Below, piece after piece: positions 43,581 to 55,943 of a DNA stretch of 64,000 nucleotides; position 1 is the stretch's first letter, and each line of letters begins with the position of its first letter. Source of the DNA: Podospora pseudocomata. Taxonomy: Eukaryota; Ascomycota; Sordariomycetes; Sordariales; Podosporaceae. The stretch spans positions 620,001-684,000 of the forward strand of contig NC_085891.1 in NCBI RefSeq assembly GCF_035222375.1, in the 5' to 3' direction. A program made the translations under genes and the position numbers. The notes beneath the pieces were generated by a model. The model was not told the origin of the DNA. It saw only the letters and a list, made by a program, of their open reading frames with translations, and made no database searches.

Positions 43581-45663
43581 TTGGATTTTTTTTGTTGGAC
43601 CTTGAGGCTGGCCGGAGATAACTAGAGTGGCCTACAAAGTTGGCAAACACAACTGCCGTGCTTCGGGGTCTGGTTGACGGCCAAGAGATTCGGACCGTTT
43701 CGCTGCCCTCTCCGGGTTGTCGGGTAGCCGGTGGAGACGTGTAAGGTCGGTAAACAGAGGGTTGGGCGGGTGTCATTACACCGTGGCGTTTTCAGTTTTC
43801 AGGGCTCTTTGCGAATTTGGCAGATTCTACATTTTCGGACCAACCAGTATAAATAAAAGCTCGGCGTTGCTTTCGCTAATCACCAACCAAACGTCCTTTG
43901 AACATGGACCTGGGTGTCGGTAAGGATGGATGGGTGGGCAAGTAGTTGATTGACACTCGACATGGAAGGGTGGGAGCTCTTTGTGTTTCTTGGTTCTTTC
44001 CGGGAGAAGAACCTGAAGCTCCGTAACCCTGAAGCCGTTGCGCTACGGGATATAGGGCTACCCGAGACGCTCCCAGTTCCCCAATGAGCTACACACAGAT
44101 TGGCCCCTGACATCCATGCGCCGAGCCCATTCCATAACGTCAAGCAGTAGGTACTGTGAGACCACGAGTCACATGTCCGGTGACCCGGGACGCTGCTGTT
44201 GAATCCATGACTACAACAGAGACAATACTGTACAACGTTGCATGACCTGCTGCTGGAGTGGTGTCTTCGTATGTATGTTGTTTATACGACACACCGGTGA
44301 CCAAGAGCATGGATACAGCGTTGGAGTCAGGAATGTAACACCAACCATCCGGTTTTCTTCGGCTTTTGTACTGTTTTTGTTGCAAATGATGAAGTGAACT
44401 TTCACGTCCTCATCATCTCATCACCGGCGGAAGTGATGGTTCGTCGCCGCCTCGCTTGCTTCACCGGCAGCCGTGGCGTCGGAAAAGGACCGATGCAGGT
44501 TTGTACCGTGTAACCGAATTCCTCGCAGCAGAGAGAGAAGATGGTACGGGGAAGGCGACCCGGCACATGGTCGAGTTGGTGGTTGCGGGGAAGGGGTGGA
44601 GGGGGGAAGACGGGGGAGCGGCTGGAGGCTTGTTCGGTGGTGTGGGGCGGAATCCACTGTTTACGACCGTTCAACTGTGGGATTCGGCTCGGGTTATAGT
44701 GTAACGGTCACTTAAGCGCACCAGAGGGGGGGGATCGTTGCTATCCGGCGACGGAAGCCAGCCCCAGGTTTTTCTCTTCGGTTGGGGAAATGTTTTCACG
44801 GCCACCGAAGGAAGGGGGTATTCAATCTGGCAGGTGAAGACTGACTCACCAGTGCTCACCTTGACTTTTCATCAGCGCCTGGTTCGATTGCCCAGTGTAC
44901 GGATTCTGCATTTATGTACGGTATGACAGGGATCAAGCACTTGCCGAGAGCTTCAAGCTTCTGTGGCGACCAAAGTGCCGATCTCCGCCGTCTCCACTAA
45001 ATTATTCCCGAACATCGTCATCTTATTGACTTTCATCTCAACCTCCAAGCACAGCAGGGGGATTCAATGTCAGCCTCCGGAGCCTCCCCCGCATTCTGGT
45101 CAGGGGAAAGGACGATCTCGTCCGTCAGATTGTCATCCGTGTTCGAGTGCAGCTTGGACGTGATCGGCCCTTTTCGCAACGGCCATGACCCGGCTTCTCA
45201 CCCGCCTTCCATCCTCCCACCTGCCCGAACGGATGCGCTGCTACCCTGCAAGGCGCTGCTCTCCATGAATGGATCGAGAGGCACTTCCTGACGCTTTCCA
45301 GACTTGAGTCCTGGCTGTCCGGCCACTCCCACGGATCCCACATCTCGGTCTCTTGGGTTGTGCCATCAACTCACCAGGCGAGCATGCCGAGATGGGATGA
45401 CGGCTGGCTTCCCGGAAACGGTCCACTGACGTACACAACGAGATTGACCGGCCAGCCAGCCATGAGCATCTCGGAATTAAACAATGGAGGGGAGGGGGGG
45501 GGTTGAAGGGACGCAGCCCTGTTAATATATATTGCTGCCCGCATAGCTCCTGTTGGTTTTGTTTCACTTCAGCGCCGTCGTCCGTGGTGATCTTCTGCAT
45601 CTCCCTTGCCAACCTCCGGCAGCCTGCATCTCGCTGCACATATCAACACGAGCAGTTGCCACG
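43581..45663. other. Intergenic region upstream of the GH3 gene
   Basis: About 2.1 kb between the SmD2 gene and the beta-glucosidase. A tRNA-like stretch near 44.0-44.1 kb was examined and rejected. A G-rich run (GGAGGGGAGGGGGGG) lies just before the TATA element. No further gene is seen. Confidence 0.5.
45523..45533 (+). promoter_or_regulatory. TATA-like element of the GH3 gene
   Basis: GTTAATATATATTGC lies about 135 bp upstream of the ATG at 45664 and about 440 bp upstream of the alternative ATG at 45971, which favours the former. Confidence 0.55.
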
Positions 45664-48600
45664 ATGAAGTTCAGCGTGGTGGTTGCCGCCGCCCTGGCAA
45701 GCGGCGCTCTTGCCACTCCCCAATATCCTCCAAAGGTACGCATGTTCCTTCTGTTGAGTCAGTCCTACGCCTCCACTGGCCACGAGCTCTCCATCGAGCC
45801 TCAGTTGTCGTCTACAAGATTCGGTGGTCAGAGCTCTCGAAGCTGTGAACCTGTCTTTGCTTTCTTCTGTTGCTCAACAGTTTGGCTGCCCTCACACTTA
45901 CCTCAGCCGCTGCACAAAACCTCTTTATCCAGATTGATACCGATCTGATCCTGCATGATCCGCAACCAACATGCAGCTTATACATGCAGCCTTCTGGCTA
46001 CCCTTTCTTGCTGCCAGAGCCGCACCTGCTGACAACCACGCACAGCTCATCAAGAGAGACCTCGCGTACTCACCTCCTGTCTACCCTTCGCCATGGATGA
46101 ACCCGGAAGCCGATGGATGGGCAGAGGCGTATGTGAAAGCTCGGGAGTTTGTCTCCCAGATGACGCTGTTGGAGAAGGTCAACTTGACGACTGGTACTGG
46201 GTGAGTATCACCTGCTCAGATCGCTCTAACGACATGACTGACGCTGGTATAGTTGGGCCTCGGAGCAATGTGTCGGTCAAGTAGGAGCTATCCCTCGCCT
46301 GGGGCTCCGCAGTCTTTGCATGCACGACGCCCCCCTTGGAATCCGTGGAACCGACTACAATTCCGCCTTCCCTTCAGGTCAGACAGCTGCTGCTACATGG
46401 GACCGCCAGTTGATGTACCGCCGTGGTTATGCCATTGGCAAGGAAGCCAAGGGCAAGGGGATCAACGTGATCCTTGGACCTGTCGCCGGCCCTCTTGGTC
46501 GGATGCCCGCTGCTGGGCGAAATTGGGAGGGTTTCTCTCCGGATCCGGTCTTGACTGGAGTCGGCATGGCCGAGACTGTCAAGGGACATCAGGATGCGGG
46601 CGTGATTGCATGCGCAAAGCACTTTATTGGCAATGAACAAGGTACTTGCAAACAGAACCGGCAAGATGGCTGTAGTTCAACCGCGCTAATATGGCCACAG
46701 AACACTTCCGCCAAGTCGGCGAGGCTCGCGGTTATGGGTTCAACATCAGCGAGACTCTTTCCTCCAACATTGACGACAAGACGATGCACGAGCTTTACCT
46801 CTGGCCTTTTGCCGATGCCGTCCGCGCCGGTGTGGGCTCTTTTATGTGCAGCTACCAGCAGGTCAACAACTCCTATGGATGCCAAAATTCCAAGCTTATG
46901 AACGGTCTTTTGAAGGATGAGTTGGGCTTCCAGGGGTTCGTCTTGAGTGATTGGCAGGCCCAGCATACCGGTGCAGCTGCTGCCGCGGCTGGTCTCGACA
47001 TGTCGATGCCGGGAGATACCGAGTTCAACACTGGCGTCAGCTTCTGGGGTACCAACCTCACTGTGGCTGTGCTCAACGGTACTGTTCCAGCTTATCGGAT
47101 CGACGACATGGCCATGCGTATCATGGCAGCTTTCTTCAAGGTGGAGAAGAGCATTGAACTGGACCCCATCAACTTCAGTTTCTGGTCCCTCGACACTTAT
47201 GGGCCCATTCACTGGGCCGCGGGCGAGGGCTACCAGCAGATCAACTATCACGTCGATGTCCGGGCTGACCATGCAAACCTCATCCGTGAAATCGCTGCTA
47301 AGGGTACCGTTCTTCTCAAGAACACCGGCTCCCTGCCCCTGAACAAGCCCAAGTTTGTGGCGGTGATTGGAGAGGATGCCGGACCTAACCCCAACGGACC
47401 CAATTCTTGTGCCGATCGCGGGTGCAACAACGGCACACTCGCGATGGGTTGGGGTTCTGGCACTGCCAACTTTCCTTACCTCATCACGCCAGACGCTGCC
47501 CTGCAGGCCCAGGCCATCAAGGATGGGTCTCGCTACGAGAGCATCCTGACCAACTATGCGGCATCCCAGACCAAGGCCTTGGTATCGCAGGATAACGTCA
47601 CCGCCATTGTTTTCGTCAACGCTGACTCTGGTGAGGGATACATCAACTTTGAAGGCAACATGGGCGATCGCAACAACCTGACACTCTGGAGAGGCGGCGA
47701 TGACCTGGTCAAGAACGTTTCCAGCTGGTGCAGCAACACCATTGTGGTCATCCACTCCACCGGTCCCGTTCTCATCAGCGAGTGGTATGATAGCCCGAAC
47801 ATCACTGCCATCCTCTGGGCCGGTCTTCCTGGACAAGAATCCGGCAACTCCATCACCGATGTTCTCTACGGCAAGGTGAACCCCTCTGGCAAGTCGCCAT
47901 TCACCTGGGGCGCCACCCGCGAGGGCTACGGCGCTGATGTTCTTTACACCCCCAACAATGGCGAGGGCGCACCCCAGCAGGACTTTTCCGAGGGTGTGTT
48001 TATTGACTACCGCTACTTTGACAAGGCCAACACGTCTGTCATTTATGAGTTCGGCCACGGCTTGAGTTATACTACCTTTGAGTACAGCAACATCCAGGTT
48101 ACAAAGAAGAACGCTGGTCCCTACAAGCCAACGACAGGCCAGACAGCTCCCGCGCCGACTTTTGGGAACTTTTCGACGGATCTTAGCGATTACCTGTTCC
48201 CCGACGAGGAGTTCCCCTATGTCTATCAGTATATCTACCCCTATCTCAACACCACCGACCCGAGGAATGCTTCTGGCGACCCGCACTTTGGCCAGACGGC
48301 CGAGGAGTTTATGCCCCCGCACGCGATTGACGACTCGCCTCAGCCGTTGTTGCCGTCTTCGGGCAAGAACTCTCCCGGTGGCAACCGGGCGCTGTACGAT
48401 ATCCTGTACGAAGTCACGGCGGATATCACCAACACGGGGGAGATTGTGGGAGACGAGGTGGTCCAGCTGTATGTCTCTCTTGGCGGGCCTGATGATCCCC
48501 AGGTGGTGCTGCGCGACTTTGGCAAGCTCAGGATCGAGCCGGGTCAGACGGCCAAGTTTAGGGGGCTGTTGACGAGGAGGGATTTGAGCAACTGGGATGT

Positions 48601-48694
48601 GGTGAGCCAGGATTGGGTCATTAGTGAGCACACCAAGACGGTGTTTGTGGGGAAGAGCAGTAGGGATTTGGGGTTGAGCGCTGTTTTGGAGTGA
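45664..48694 (+). CDS. Secreted GH3 beta-glucosidase (Cel3A type)
   Basis: Preferred exons are 45664-45735, 46046-46200, 46253-46641 and 46701-48694, giving 869 residues. The enzyme releases glucose from cellobiose and short cello-oligosaccharides outside the cell. Residues 1-18 ([18 protein letters not shown]) are a signal peptide. The N-terminal TIM-barrel has [48 protein letters not shown] and the nucleophile Asp in [13 protein letters not shown] (about D289). The alpha/beta sandwich carries [10 protein letters not shown], and a C-terminal fibronectin-III-like domain follows ([12 protein letters not shown]...). Length equals typical Sordariales Cel3A. The first intron is uncertain. An ATG at 45971 is in frame with exon 2 read continuously and also encodes a signal peptide ([18 protein letters not shown]), giving almost the same length. 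Confidence 0.92.
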
Positions 48695-50789
48695 TACCTG
48701 TTCAAAGGGAGGAATTATGTTTTGTGTTATGGCATCGAATTAGCTGTTGTAGCGTTTTGACTTGCTATACTATGGATTATTACCTTGATACACCTTTTGC
48801 TCACCTTTGGCTTAGTTGTCAGAAATTGGTCACGGATGTGATGGTCAAGAGTAGTCCGTCCTCAGTGTCTCGGTAGGAAAAACCCCCTTCCAGATTCACC
48901 AAGGAACTCTTCCAACCGGAACTTCCACCACCAGCAAAGTTCCCGTCTCCTCCTCATGAGGGCTTTTCCCACCCGCGAATCCCGAGTTTTCTTGCGCCAA
49001 AAGATCACATCACGATCAAGGAATCGGAAAAGTTGGAATGAAGTTGGATTGCTGATATGCGGAGGACTTGGACATGGAATTTCCAGCCAATAGGAGGGCG
49101 AGCTTCGATTCTCAACCGGTCAGGAACCCCCCTCTCTTTTTGTGCGACGTTGCAATGGCCTTGGCCAATCACGAATGGGGGGGGGGGAGGGGGTACTGCG
49201 AGGGCTGCTTGTGTGCATGTGGTTTGCATGGTGTCAGACGCTAATGAGCTTGTTGATGATGGGATGGGAGTGGGTTGAGGGTGATGAGTTCAAGATGGGC
49301 TGTGGGGGTTGGGGAGAGCTGGAGGGGATGGAGTGTTGGAGAGGTGTTCATGAGGGTATTCAGGGACTTTTATGAGGGTTTTAGGGATCGGAACTCGGAG
49401 GGACATATTTAACAGAGATTTCGAGAGCCTACTTGCAAGAGAAGAGGTGATGATGATTGTGCTGATGGAAACAGCCGTCTAGGCAGCACTATAATAACCT
49501 CTCATAGTACCAGAGGAAGATTTAAGCTTGTGTCTTAGTGCTCTGCATCCTGCAAGGTGCTCAAAGACGAACGAGCCAAGACATGGATATCTTCACCGTC
49601 TTCTGGCATCCTTTCAGAAACACAATGCACTGTAGAGTGGCGGATTGTTCTTTTCCTCCCAAGTATAACTCTTTCCATGGCAGCCAGCGGGTACCAGGAG
49701 TTCGTTCCGCCAATGACGTGATTGGCCGGACCTGACGGCTTCACCTGCCAGGTGCGAGCGGAGTCAGGTCATTGGCCACCTCAGGGTCATGGCTGGCTGC
49801 ATCAGGCATCCGCAATTGACCAAGAGAGCTTCCAAAAACAAATCTTTCCATCTCGACTTCAACACGAACTCCCGTCCGGTCGACCACACCGTGGACCAGC
49901 AGCATCTCCGATTCAACCCGAGCTTTGTGTTCCAGGAACTCTCCGGGATTTATTTCAGTAAATAAACAGTCGTCTGCTTTGCCAGAATGGTCTTGTCTTT
50001 TGTTCCGAGTCTCTCGCGGCTCGTGGGGGAGGCCAGCCGCTGCGAGGGAGCGGCACGAGATTGCCAGTGCCGCGGTTGACATCCACGACGAGCTTCCTAT
50101 CGCTGTGACAGCTGGATTGGTAGGACCCCTACAGCTGGACCACATGGCTTGCACGCTTTTTGATAGTGTAAATCGAATGAGCTTTTGAGCTTTCTGCAGG
50201 CCAAACGTCACCCATCTTCAAGTTGTGTCTTCGAAGATCATAATCTCTCATGTCGATAGAGTCAGTTGATGGTCAGAATGATCCAGTCTAGAGCTACAGT
50301 CTAGAGTACAATACGACCGATAATATTAAGCTGACATCCATTGCTATATTCGGTCCAAGCCATGAGCCCTGTCAGAACGACTCGAGCTATCTACACCCAC
50401 GCCCAAGTCCACATGCCAAGCGCAACCTTCAGGGATGCATCTCACCCACCCACTCTTGAACCCACCCCTCCATCACGCCCAAGCCAGACATACAGCGCCG
50501 TTGCGAGGCCTTGCCCCGGAGCTCTACACATGGGGCATCATGTACCTCGCCATGCATCTTTCCAGTCAGCAAGTAAGAGCCCTATCCGGGGTCTGTAACA
50601 AGATGATCTGGTCCACCAGACCGCATCTAGACACCCTGCAGGTGAAGGATATGACTCCAGCCGAGCCAAAGACTTGATATAGGGATCGCTTCCACATCTC
50701 TCCCACACTCGGAATCGGTACCTTTTTCTGCTCAATATCAACCACTGTGTTTGCCTCCGAACCACCACCGAGCAATCACATCACTCACG
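48695..50789. other. Intergenic region, GH3 to Zn2Cys6 gene
   Basis: A 2.1 kb spacer with G-rich low-complexity sequence near 49.18 kb. Frames of up to about 150 codons on the minus strand (49.7-50.2 kb) lack family signals. No gene is supported. Confidence 0.5.
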
Positions 50790-52397
50790 ATGGCATCACG
50801 CATCACCCCGGTGTCCGAGTCTGCAGCCGCTCTTCCCGAAGCTCGGAGCCATTCACCCTGGCGACGATCGGCTTGTGATCGATGCAGAAGCCAGAAGCTC
50901 CGTTGCACACGCAAGAAAGAGGACGACACAAGCACCCCGTGCACAAGATGCCTTCGTATTCGATTTCCTTGCTTTACCAGTCCGGCCAAGCCACCGGGCA
51001 GGCTTGCACACAGAAGAGCCCAAGCAGCAAACAATGCATCCCTCTGCGATGTTGCTCAACATCAACCACCTTTCGTGTCCTTACCTGGCAGTGGATATTC
51101 CATGACCTCGGGAGACCAGATGGCTTGCGGTAACCCTCTATATGCTCCATGGCCCTACACTCAGCAGGGGTCTGAGCATCCGCTGGTGATGGAGGATAGC
51201 TCCATGATCATCCCTTGGGCAGATGCGAGTCACGCCATCGACGCCTTTGACTTTTCTGTTCACAGTAACACACTGTTGATGGACACTCACACTTTACGCG
51301 GCAACCACCACATCCACCCCTCGACACAACATCAGACGTCCACCATGTCTCTTCCATCACCTCCCGAGTATCAACCCTTCAACCCAGAGGATGGCTTTAC
51401 CATGAAGCCCATTCCGACACACAAATCCTCCCGCCAGGGAGACCCAGGGGTCTTGCTTGCAAGCCTACAACAAAGCCTCTCAAAGCAGCTCCTCCACACA
51501 AAGTCCCTGCCTCGAGACTTTAGCATCCTCGATACTCTTCTACCGGACTCAACCAAGCCCACCGACGGTTTCGACCCTTTATCCTCAGTCCTGAGCAGCA
51601 CCTCTGAGCTGATCGAAATCTCGCAACTATTCCATCGACCTACAGACGAAAACAGCCACAAAAGATCACCCAGCATCGCCGATGACAGTGTTCAGGGCGC
51701 ATCACGATGGCCATCACCCGCCTCGAGCTCTTCTCAGATTCCCAGCCAGGGGTACTCTGCGGGCTCATCAACGGCAGCAAGCTCCCCATCATCATCCACC
51801 ATTGTTGACCCAGCATTGGGAGGAGCACCACAGAGAAAAAACCACCAGCTCAACGGCGCGAACCTCCTGACCATGGTGTCCTGCTATCTCCAACTCATCA
51901 CCATCTACGACGCCATCTTCGGACATGTGCTGCTCGAAGCGGCGTTTGCCATGACAAGGAGGTCAGGCGGGAACAATATGCAGCATGCCTTGGCGCATGC
52001 TATGCCTATTGATCTTTCTAGGGGATATCATGATTTTGGGTATGAGCAACAGCAGTACGAGGTGAATCACTGGCAAAGAGCTGGCTTGCTAGCTCGAATG
52101 GTGGATGGGCAGTTGGAGGGGGTGGAGAGGGCTTTGGGGTTGCCGAGACAGTATTGCGTTTCTTTGTCGATGCAGACGGCCGCCGCTGTGGAGCAAGGGT
52201 CGCTTTCTGGACGTGAGGCGAGAGGGTTGCTTGGGGTGATGCTGGGCGGGACGGCAACGGGGGTGAGGTACGAAGGGGAGATGATGGGGGAGGGGTTTGT
52301 AGCTAATAGTGTCGAGCAGGAGGGGGGGAATATGGTTACTATGTTGCGGGAGAAGCTGGGGGGGCTGTTGCAGGGGTTGGAGGGGGGTGGGTGTTGA
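50790..52397 (+). CDS. Zn2Cys6 transcription factor
   Basis: A single exon of 535 residues from the ATG at 50790 (MASRITPVSE). The binuclear zinc cluster is C29-x2-C32-x6-C39-x11-C51-x2-C54-x6-C61 in SACDRCRSQKLRCTRKK and PCTRCLRIRFPC, with a basic PPGRLAHRRAQ segment after it. This form is close to AflR-like regulators. The middle is Ser/Pro/Gln-rich. A conserved-looking helical part runs from about 365 (NLLTMVSCYLQLITIYDAIF) to the end, where family members often have a regulatory domain. It should bind CGG-containing sites in the nucleus. It lies between the GH3 and AA9 genes, so control of cell-wall-degrading enzymes is possible but only inferred from position. Confidence 0.85.
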   Translation: MASRITPVSESAAALPEARSHSPWRRSACDRCRSQKLRCTRKKEDDTSTPCTRCLRIRFPCFTSPAKPPGRLAHRRAQAANNASLCDVAQHQPPFVSLPGSGYSMTSGDQMACGNPLYAPWPYTQQGSEHPLVMEDSSMIIPWADASHAIDAFDFSVHSNTLLMDTHTLRGNHHIHPSTQHQTSTMSLPSPPEYQPFNPEDGFTMKPIPTHKSSRQGDPGVLLASLQQSLSKQLLHTKSLPRDFSILDTLLPDSTKPTDGFDPLSSVLSSTSELIEISQLFHRPTDENSHKRSPSIADDSVQGASRWPSPASSSSQIPSQGYSAGSSTAASSPSSSTIVDPALGGAPQRKNHQLNGANLLTMVSCYLQLITIYDAIFGHVLLEAAFAMTRRSGGNNMQHALAHAMPIDLSRGYHDFGYEQQQYEVNHWQRAGLLARMVDGQLEGVERALGLPRQYCVSLSMQTAAAVEQGSLSGREARGLLGVMLGGTATGVRYEGEMMGEGFVANSVEQEGGNMVTMLREKLGGLLQGLEGGGC

Positions 52398-55007
52398 AGT
52401 TGGAGCAGGCTTTGTTTTGTTGGGTACACACATGGGATCACATGGTTGTGGAGTTTGGGGCATTATTGGAGTTGTGGTTTTTGGGTAGAGCATAGCGTGA
52501 TACACAAGTGGGAAATATAATGTCTTGAGTTTTGCCTCTGAATGGGATCTGGAGTTTTCCACCAGTATGCTGTCTCCTGCGTTCTCTTGGTGGCTTCTGA
52601 GGTGAGAAGTGCCGAACATGGGTGATTACTGATCGTTTACGCGTTCAAGAGATGGATCCCCGGACCGTACAGTGTATGAAGGCAAGTAAGGTAGGTGGGC
52701 ATGCAGTTATCGGCCCGCGCTGTCAGCACCCGCCTTGGTAGAAAAAGGGGGGTTCTCGATCATCGGCTGGTTCTGCCGAGACAGGGAGCGCAGAGAGGGG
52801 GGGTGGTAGAAGTCGACCTGTCTAGGTACACACCCCCTTCCCATGGGGAGTTTGAGGCAAAGCTACAATACGTACCGTGAACCGCGAGAGGCACGCCACC
52901 GACCGGTGGGGAAGTGTGGTATGCATGACTGCGGTGGGCATGTGTGGCGTGGAGTACTCGAGGCTTTGTCTCTCTCGTACCTTGAAGGGATGGCTACTGT
53001 TGATTTGCTGGGTGGTTTTTTTGTGGATGGCTGTGCCGTCTGGATTTTACACCGTACCCGCCGCTCGGTTGGGGTTTGTTTTCCCCAGGCCAGGGGCCGG
53101 TCTAAAGTAAGGTGCTGTGAAGGCTTGTTTTGTTTACTTGTCACTAAGGGGGTGGGGGGGGGAGGGGGGGGGTTGCAGATGAAGGGCTGGCTGGGATAGC
53201 AAGATGTGTTTGAGACTTCTTGTTTTGATACAATCGTGATTTCCGGAAGGTATTATCACGCTTGGAGAGGAGTGTGTTTCTTTTCAGTCACTCCTACTCC
53301 TACCAGATGATGGGGCAATGAGATGGCATGGTCGGGATTTCAGAATGACTGGGGAAGAGGAAGCTTAACATTATTTTTATCCACCTCATACCTGCAACGG
53401 TTCGGAGCCTCCGCGAAGGTTGACGTTCGGAGATGGCTGGTATCATGACCATCATCTTGATCCGGGGGTTAGGCCGAGACACGTGCCTTGCTCACTTAGG
53501 TATCTATCTGATCAAATTAATGAGTTTCCTAGTGTCATATCCCTTCACTTATTAAAGATTGACTGAGCAAGAAGTATCAGACGAGCGGGGTCGTGTCATG
53601 GAAATCGGCGGGTAATTTCCATATGCACATGCTGGGAGATCTAGTAAGGTACCTCAGGAAGCTGATAGAAGATAACCGCCCCAGGTGTCTCTGGTTAGAG
53701 AACGCATGGCGATCTCCTGGATGACGATGATGACGCGAGATGTCAGACTGGACTCGAGGGGTGGCGGTGGCTTGAGAAGCTGGAGAAATCACATTCGGGC
53801 TGACAGAGGTGGAATCAATCTTCCAGGATCGATCGCGTGGTGGCGTCGCAATGGTGTGTGAACCTTTTTTCTCGTAGCATATATCATAACTAGGTAGGTA
53901 TGCGCTTTAAACTGTTTAGTTCTGCGGCTGAAACAATCTGGATTTTGGAACCTGGGGTGTTTGTGGTGTGATGCCGAAAAGGCAAAGCCGAATGCAGAAA
54001 AGAGGCACATGAGGCTAAAGCATCCGGTAGCCGGTAATGGGGTGGGGAGCATCGCGGTGGCTTCTTTAGTTCGCTTCAAAATATTGATGCCTGGTTTGCG
54101 CCCCTGGCTCATGACAATTGGCGTTGAGTGCTAGGATGGTGGATTAGTAACTGTACCCTGATTGATCCCGGTGTGATGGCTGGAAATGTGAAAGATCGTG
54201 ATGAAGGATGTGATTGACGTCGATCACGGAGATTTACTAAGTGGTTATTTTTGAACTTAGGTTAAGGCTGCTCCCGTCGCCAAACATCCTTGAATTTGGT
54301 TAATGATGAGGGTTGCATTAGGTGCGGTTGTGATGGAGTTCATTCTACACTTCGCTGATGAAGCGCCCTTTTTTTGCCGATCATTAGTATATCCTGACCA
54401 ACATGCTGGGTACCCACCGAGAACATACTCCAAGCCAAATGTGGTGGAGTGTTTCTCGTTGCGGGTGCTTGTGCTGCTGTTCTCAGTGTGGAGAAGCACA
54501 CCACATTCAGGGGCCCCCTTTTCAAGTGTGTGTCTCAGGGGCGAAGGCAAAATTACTGACGTGTTTCTAAGACGACGCGCCTACCTTAGGTCATTTCCTT
54601 CACGAGTTGAACTTGTCTCCATAACAAAGCTATCTTTTTTTCATCACCCTACCTGGTCAAAATTAGAAAGGTCATAACCTCCGGTATTCGGTCAGCCGGC
54701 CTAAACCAGGTCTCCGATGTTCCAGAAACTTGCGGCAAAAAAAGAAAATCACGCCCCAGCACAAGACAAAGAGCTTCCGGCTCACTAATAATATGGTGTG
54801 ACAGTTGACACCCTTCAGTTGTCGTCCCATCATACTGAAATGCATTACTGGGACTTGTTGGCATTGATCGGGCTAGCGTGCTATTTTTTGGGAGCCATAA
54901 GAACTGAAACTGGCCTTCAAACCGGTGCATATCCAGAGAAAGAATTCTTCACTGCATGGGTCTCTTCAATTTGCAAATTGAAAAATGTTGCAGGATACAT
55001 TAAAAAC
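52398..55007. other. Intergenic region, no gene recognised
   Basis: A 2.6 kb gap with G-runs near 53.15-53.17 kb. Short frames on both strands have no supporting features. Confidence 0.45.
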
Positions 55008-55943
55008 TTATGCCATATCGGTGTAGTTGCCAGTGACTCCCTCATCCCCATCAAGTTCCTGAGGCCCATACCTGTCCATGATCAGCTGTGTCTTGAGCGA
55101 GTCACTCGGAACAAGCCATCCCTTTTCCGTCAAGTATTCACCAACAACCTTCTGTGTGCCTCCGGCATGATTCCCATTATCACTCTTGAAGGAGATTTCG
55201 ACAATGTTCTCGGTGCCTGTATCAGTGTCCTTGTTGCGAAGAGGCCAGATTTCGACATCAACTTCGATTCCTTCCCACCTGCCTTCATACCGCTCCGCCG
55301 AGATCGGACCGTAAATAACGGCTTGAGAAAGGAGGCTTGTTCCCCATTTCTCGAATGACCAGTCGTCAAACTTGCCGGGGATCTCGTCTCCAAGCAACTT
55401 TCTAGACTCTTCTTCACCAGGTAGCCCCATCTCCTTCTTCCCCACTGTTTCCTTCTTGACCTTCTTCTTGCGGCTGATACTCAGGGTCTGCTTCTGAAAT
55501 CCCCACTCCACTTGTGCATCGTACTTGGTCTCAGTAGTATCGAAACCGTCGTCTCTGGCTACAGTGAGAGCTGTGAGAAGATCGCCAGTATCGATAGCCC
55601 CGTCGGCTTGGTGATCGATGATTGGGTATCGCTTTTTGTAAGTCAGTTCATAGCCGGACTCGCCTTCGATCTTGCGAATGCGAGGAGACCATCCCGCGTT
55701 GTAGATCTCTCTGGAGGGTGTGTCCAGAAACTGAACATCCATTCTGATGGGTTTCTCGGGGAATTTGAAGGCTGCACGGAGGATGTCGTTGGGCTTGGAT
55801 GATGCTGGGTCGAGAACCTGGGTGGCATCAAGGAGAAATTTCACCTCGAAATCAGGCACCATGGTTGATTTGACTGTATGGCCGTGATTAGCGACCAGTT
55901 CGTACATCAAAATACTGTTGCAGGCTGGCATACCGTTCGCCAT
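55008..55943 (-). CDS. CYTH-like (triphosphate tunnel) domain protein, function unknown
   Basis: One exon of 311 residues from the ATG at 55943. An early VPDFEVKFLLDAT resembles the ExExK strand of CYTH proteins. The later MDVQFLDTPSREIYNAGWSP, followed by RIRKIEGESGYELTYKKRYP, closely follows the CYTH pattern (y-x-DT-p...g...RiR...w-T-K). Further on are GTSLLSQAVIYGPISAERYE, VDVEIWPLR and VVEISFKSD, which could supply the remaining barrel strands. CYTH enzymes hydrolyse or bind triphosphates (thiamine triphosphate, polyphosphate, adenylate). The substrate here is unknown and the assignment rests on pattern only. The true start could be a later Met (MYELVANHGHTV or MVPDFEVKF). No signal peptide is evident. 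Confidence 0.6.
   Translation of the reverse strand: MANGMPACNSILMYELVANHGHTVKSTMVPDFEVKFLLDATQVLDPASSKPNDILRAAFKFPEKPIRMDVQFLDTPSREIYNAGWSPRIRKIEGESGYELTYKKRYPIIDHQADGAIDTGDLLTALTVARDDGFDTTETKYDAQVEWGFQKQTLSISRKKKVKKETVGKKEMGLPGEEESRKLLGDEIPGKFDDWSFEKWGTSLLSQAVIYGPISAERYEGRWEGIEVDVEIWPLRNKDTDTGTENIVEISFKSDNGNHAGGTQKVVGEYLTEKGWLVPSDSLKTQLIMDRYGPQELDGDEGVTGNYTDMA

Noticed and set aside
43990-44110. tRNA-like stretch on the minus strand (TAGCTCATTGGGGA as an A box, GGTTCTTCTCC as a B box)
   Set aside because: The B box has mismatches at invariant positions, and no acceptor stem or anticodon arm could be paired.
46589-48631. 680-codon open frame antisense to the GH3 gene
   Set aside because: It lies fully within a gene with clear catalytic motifs. 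GC-rich codon choice lacks stops on the opposite strand, and the antisense product has no family features.
49741-50211. 157-codon minus-strand frame between the GH3 and Zn2Cys6 genes
   Set aside because: No domain, signal peptide or promoter element supports it, and composition matches intergenic shadow.
54798-55358. 186-codon plus-strand frame overlapping the CYTH-like gene
   Set aside because: It overlaps the better-supported minus-strand frame with CYTH motifs, and its own sequence shows no domain.
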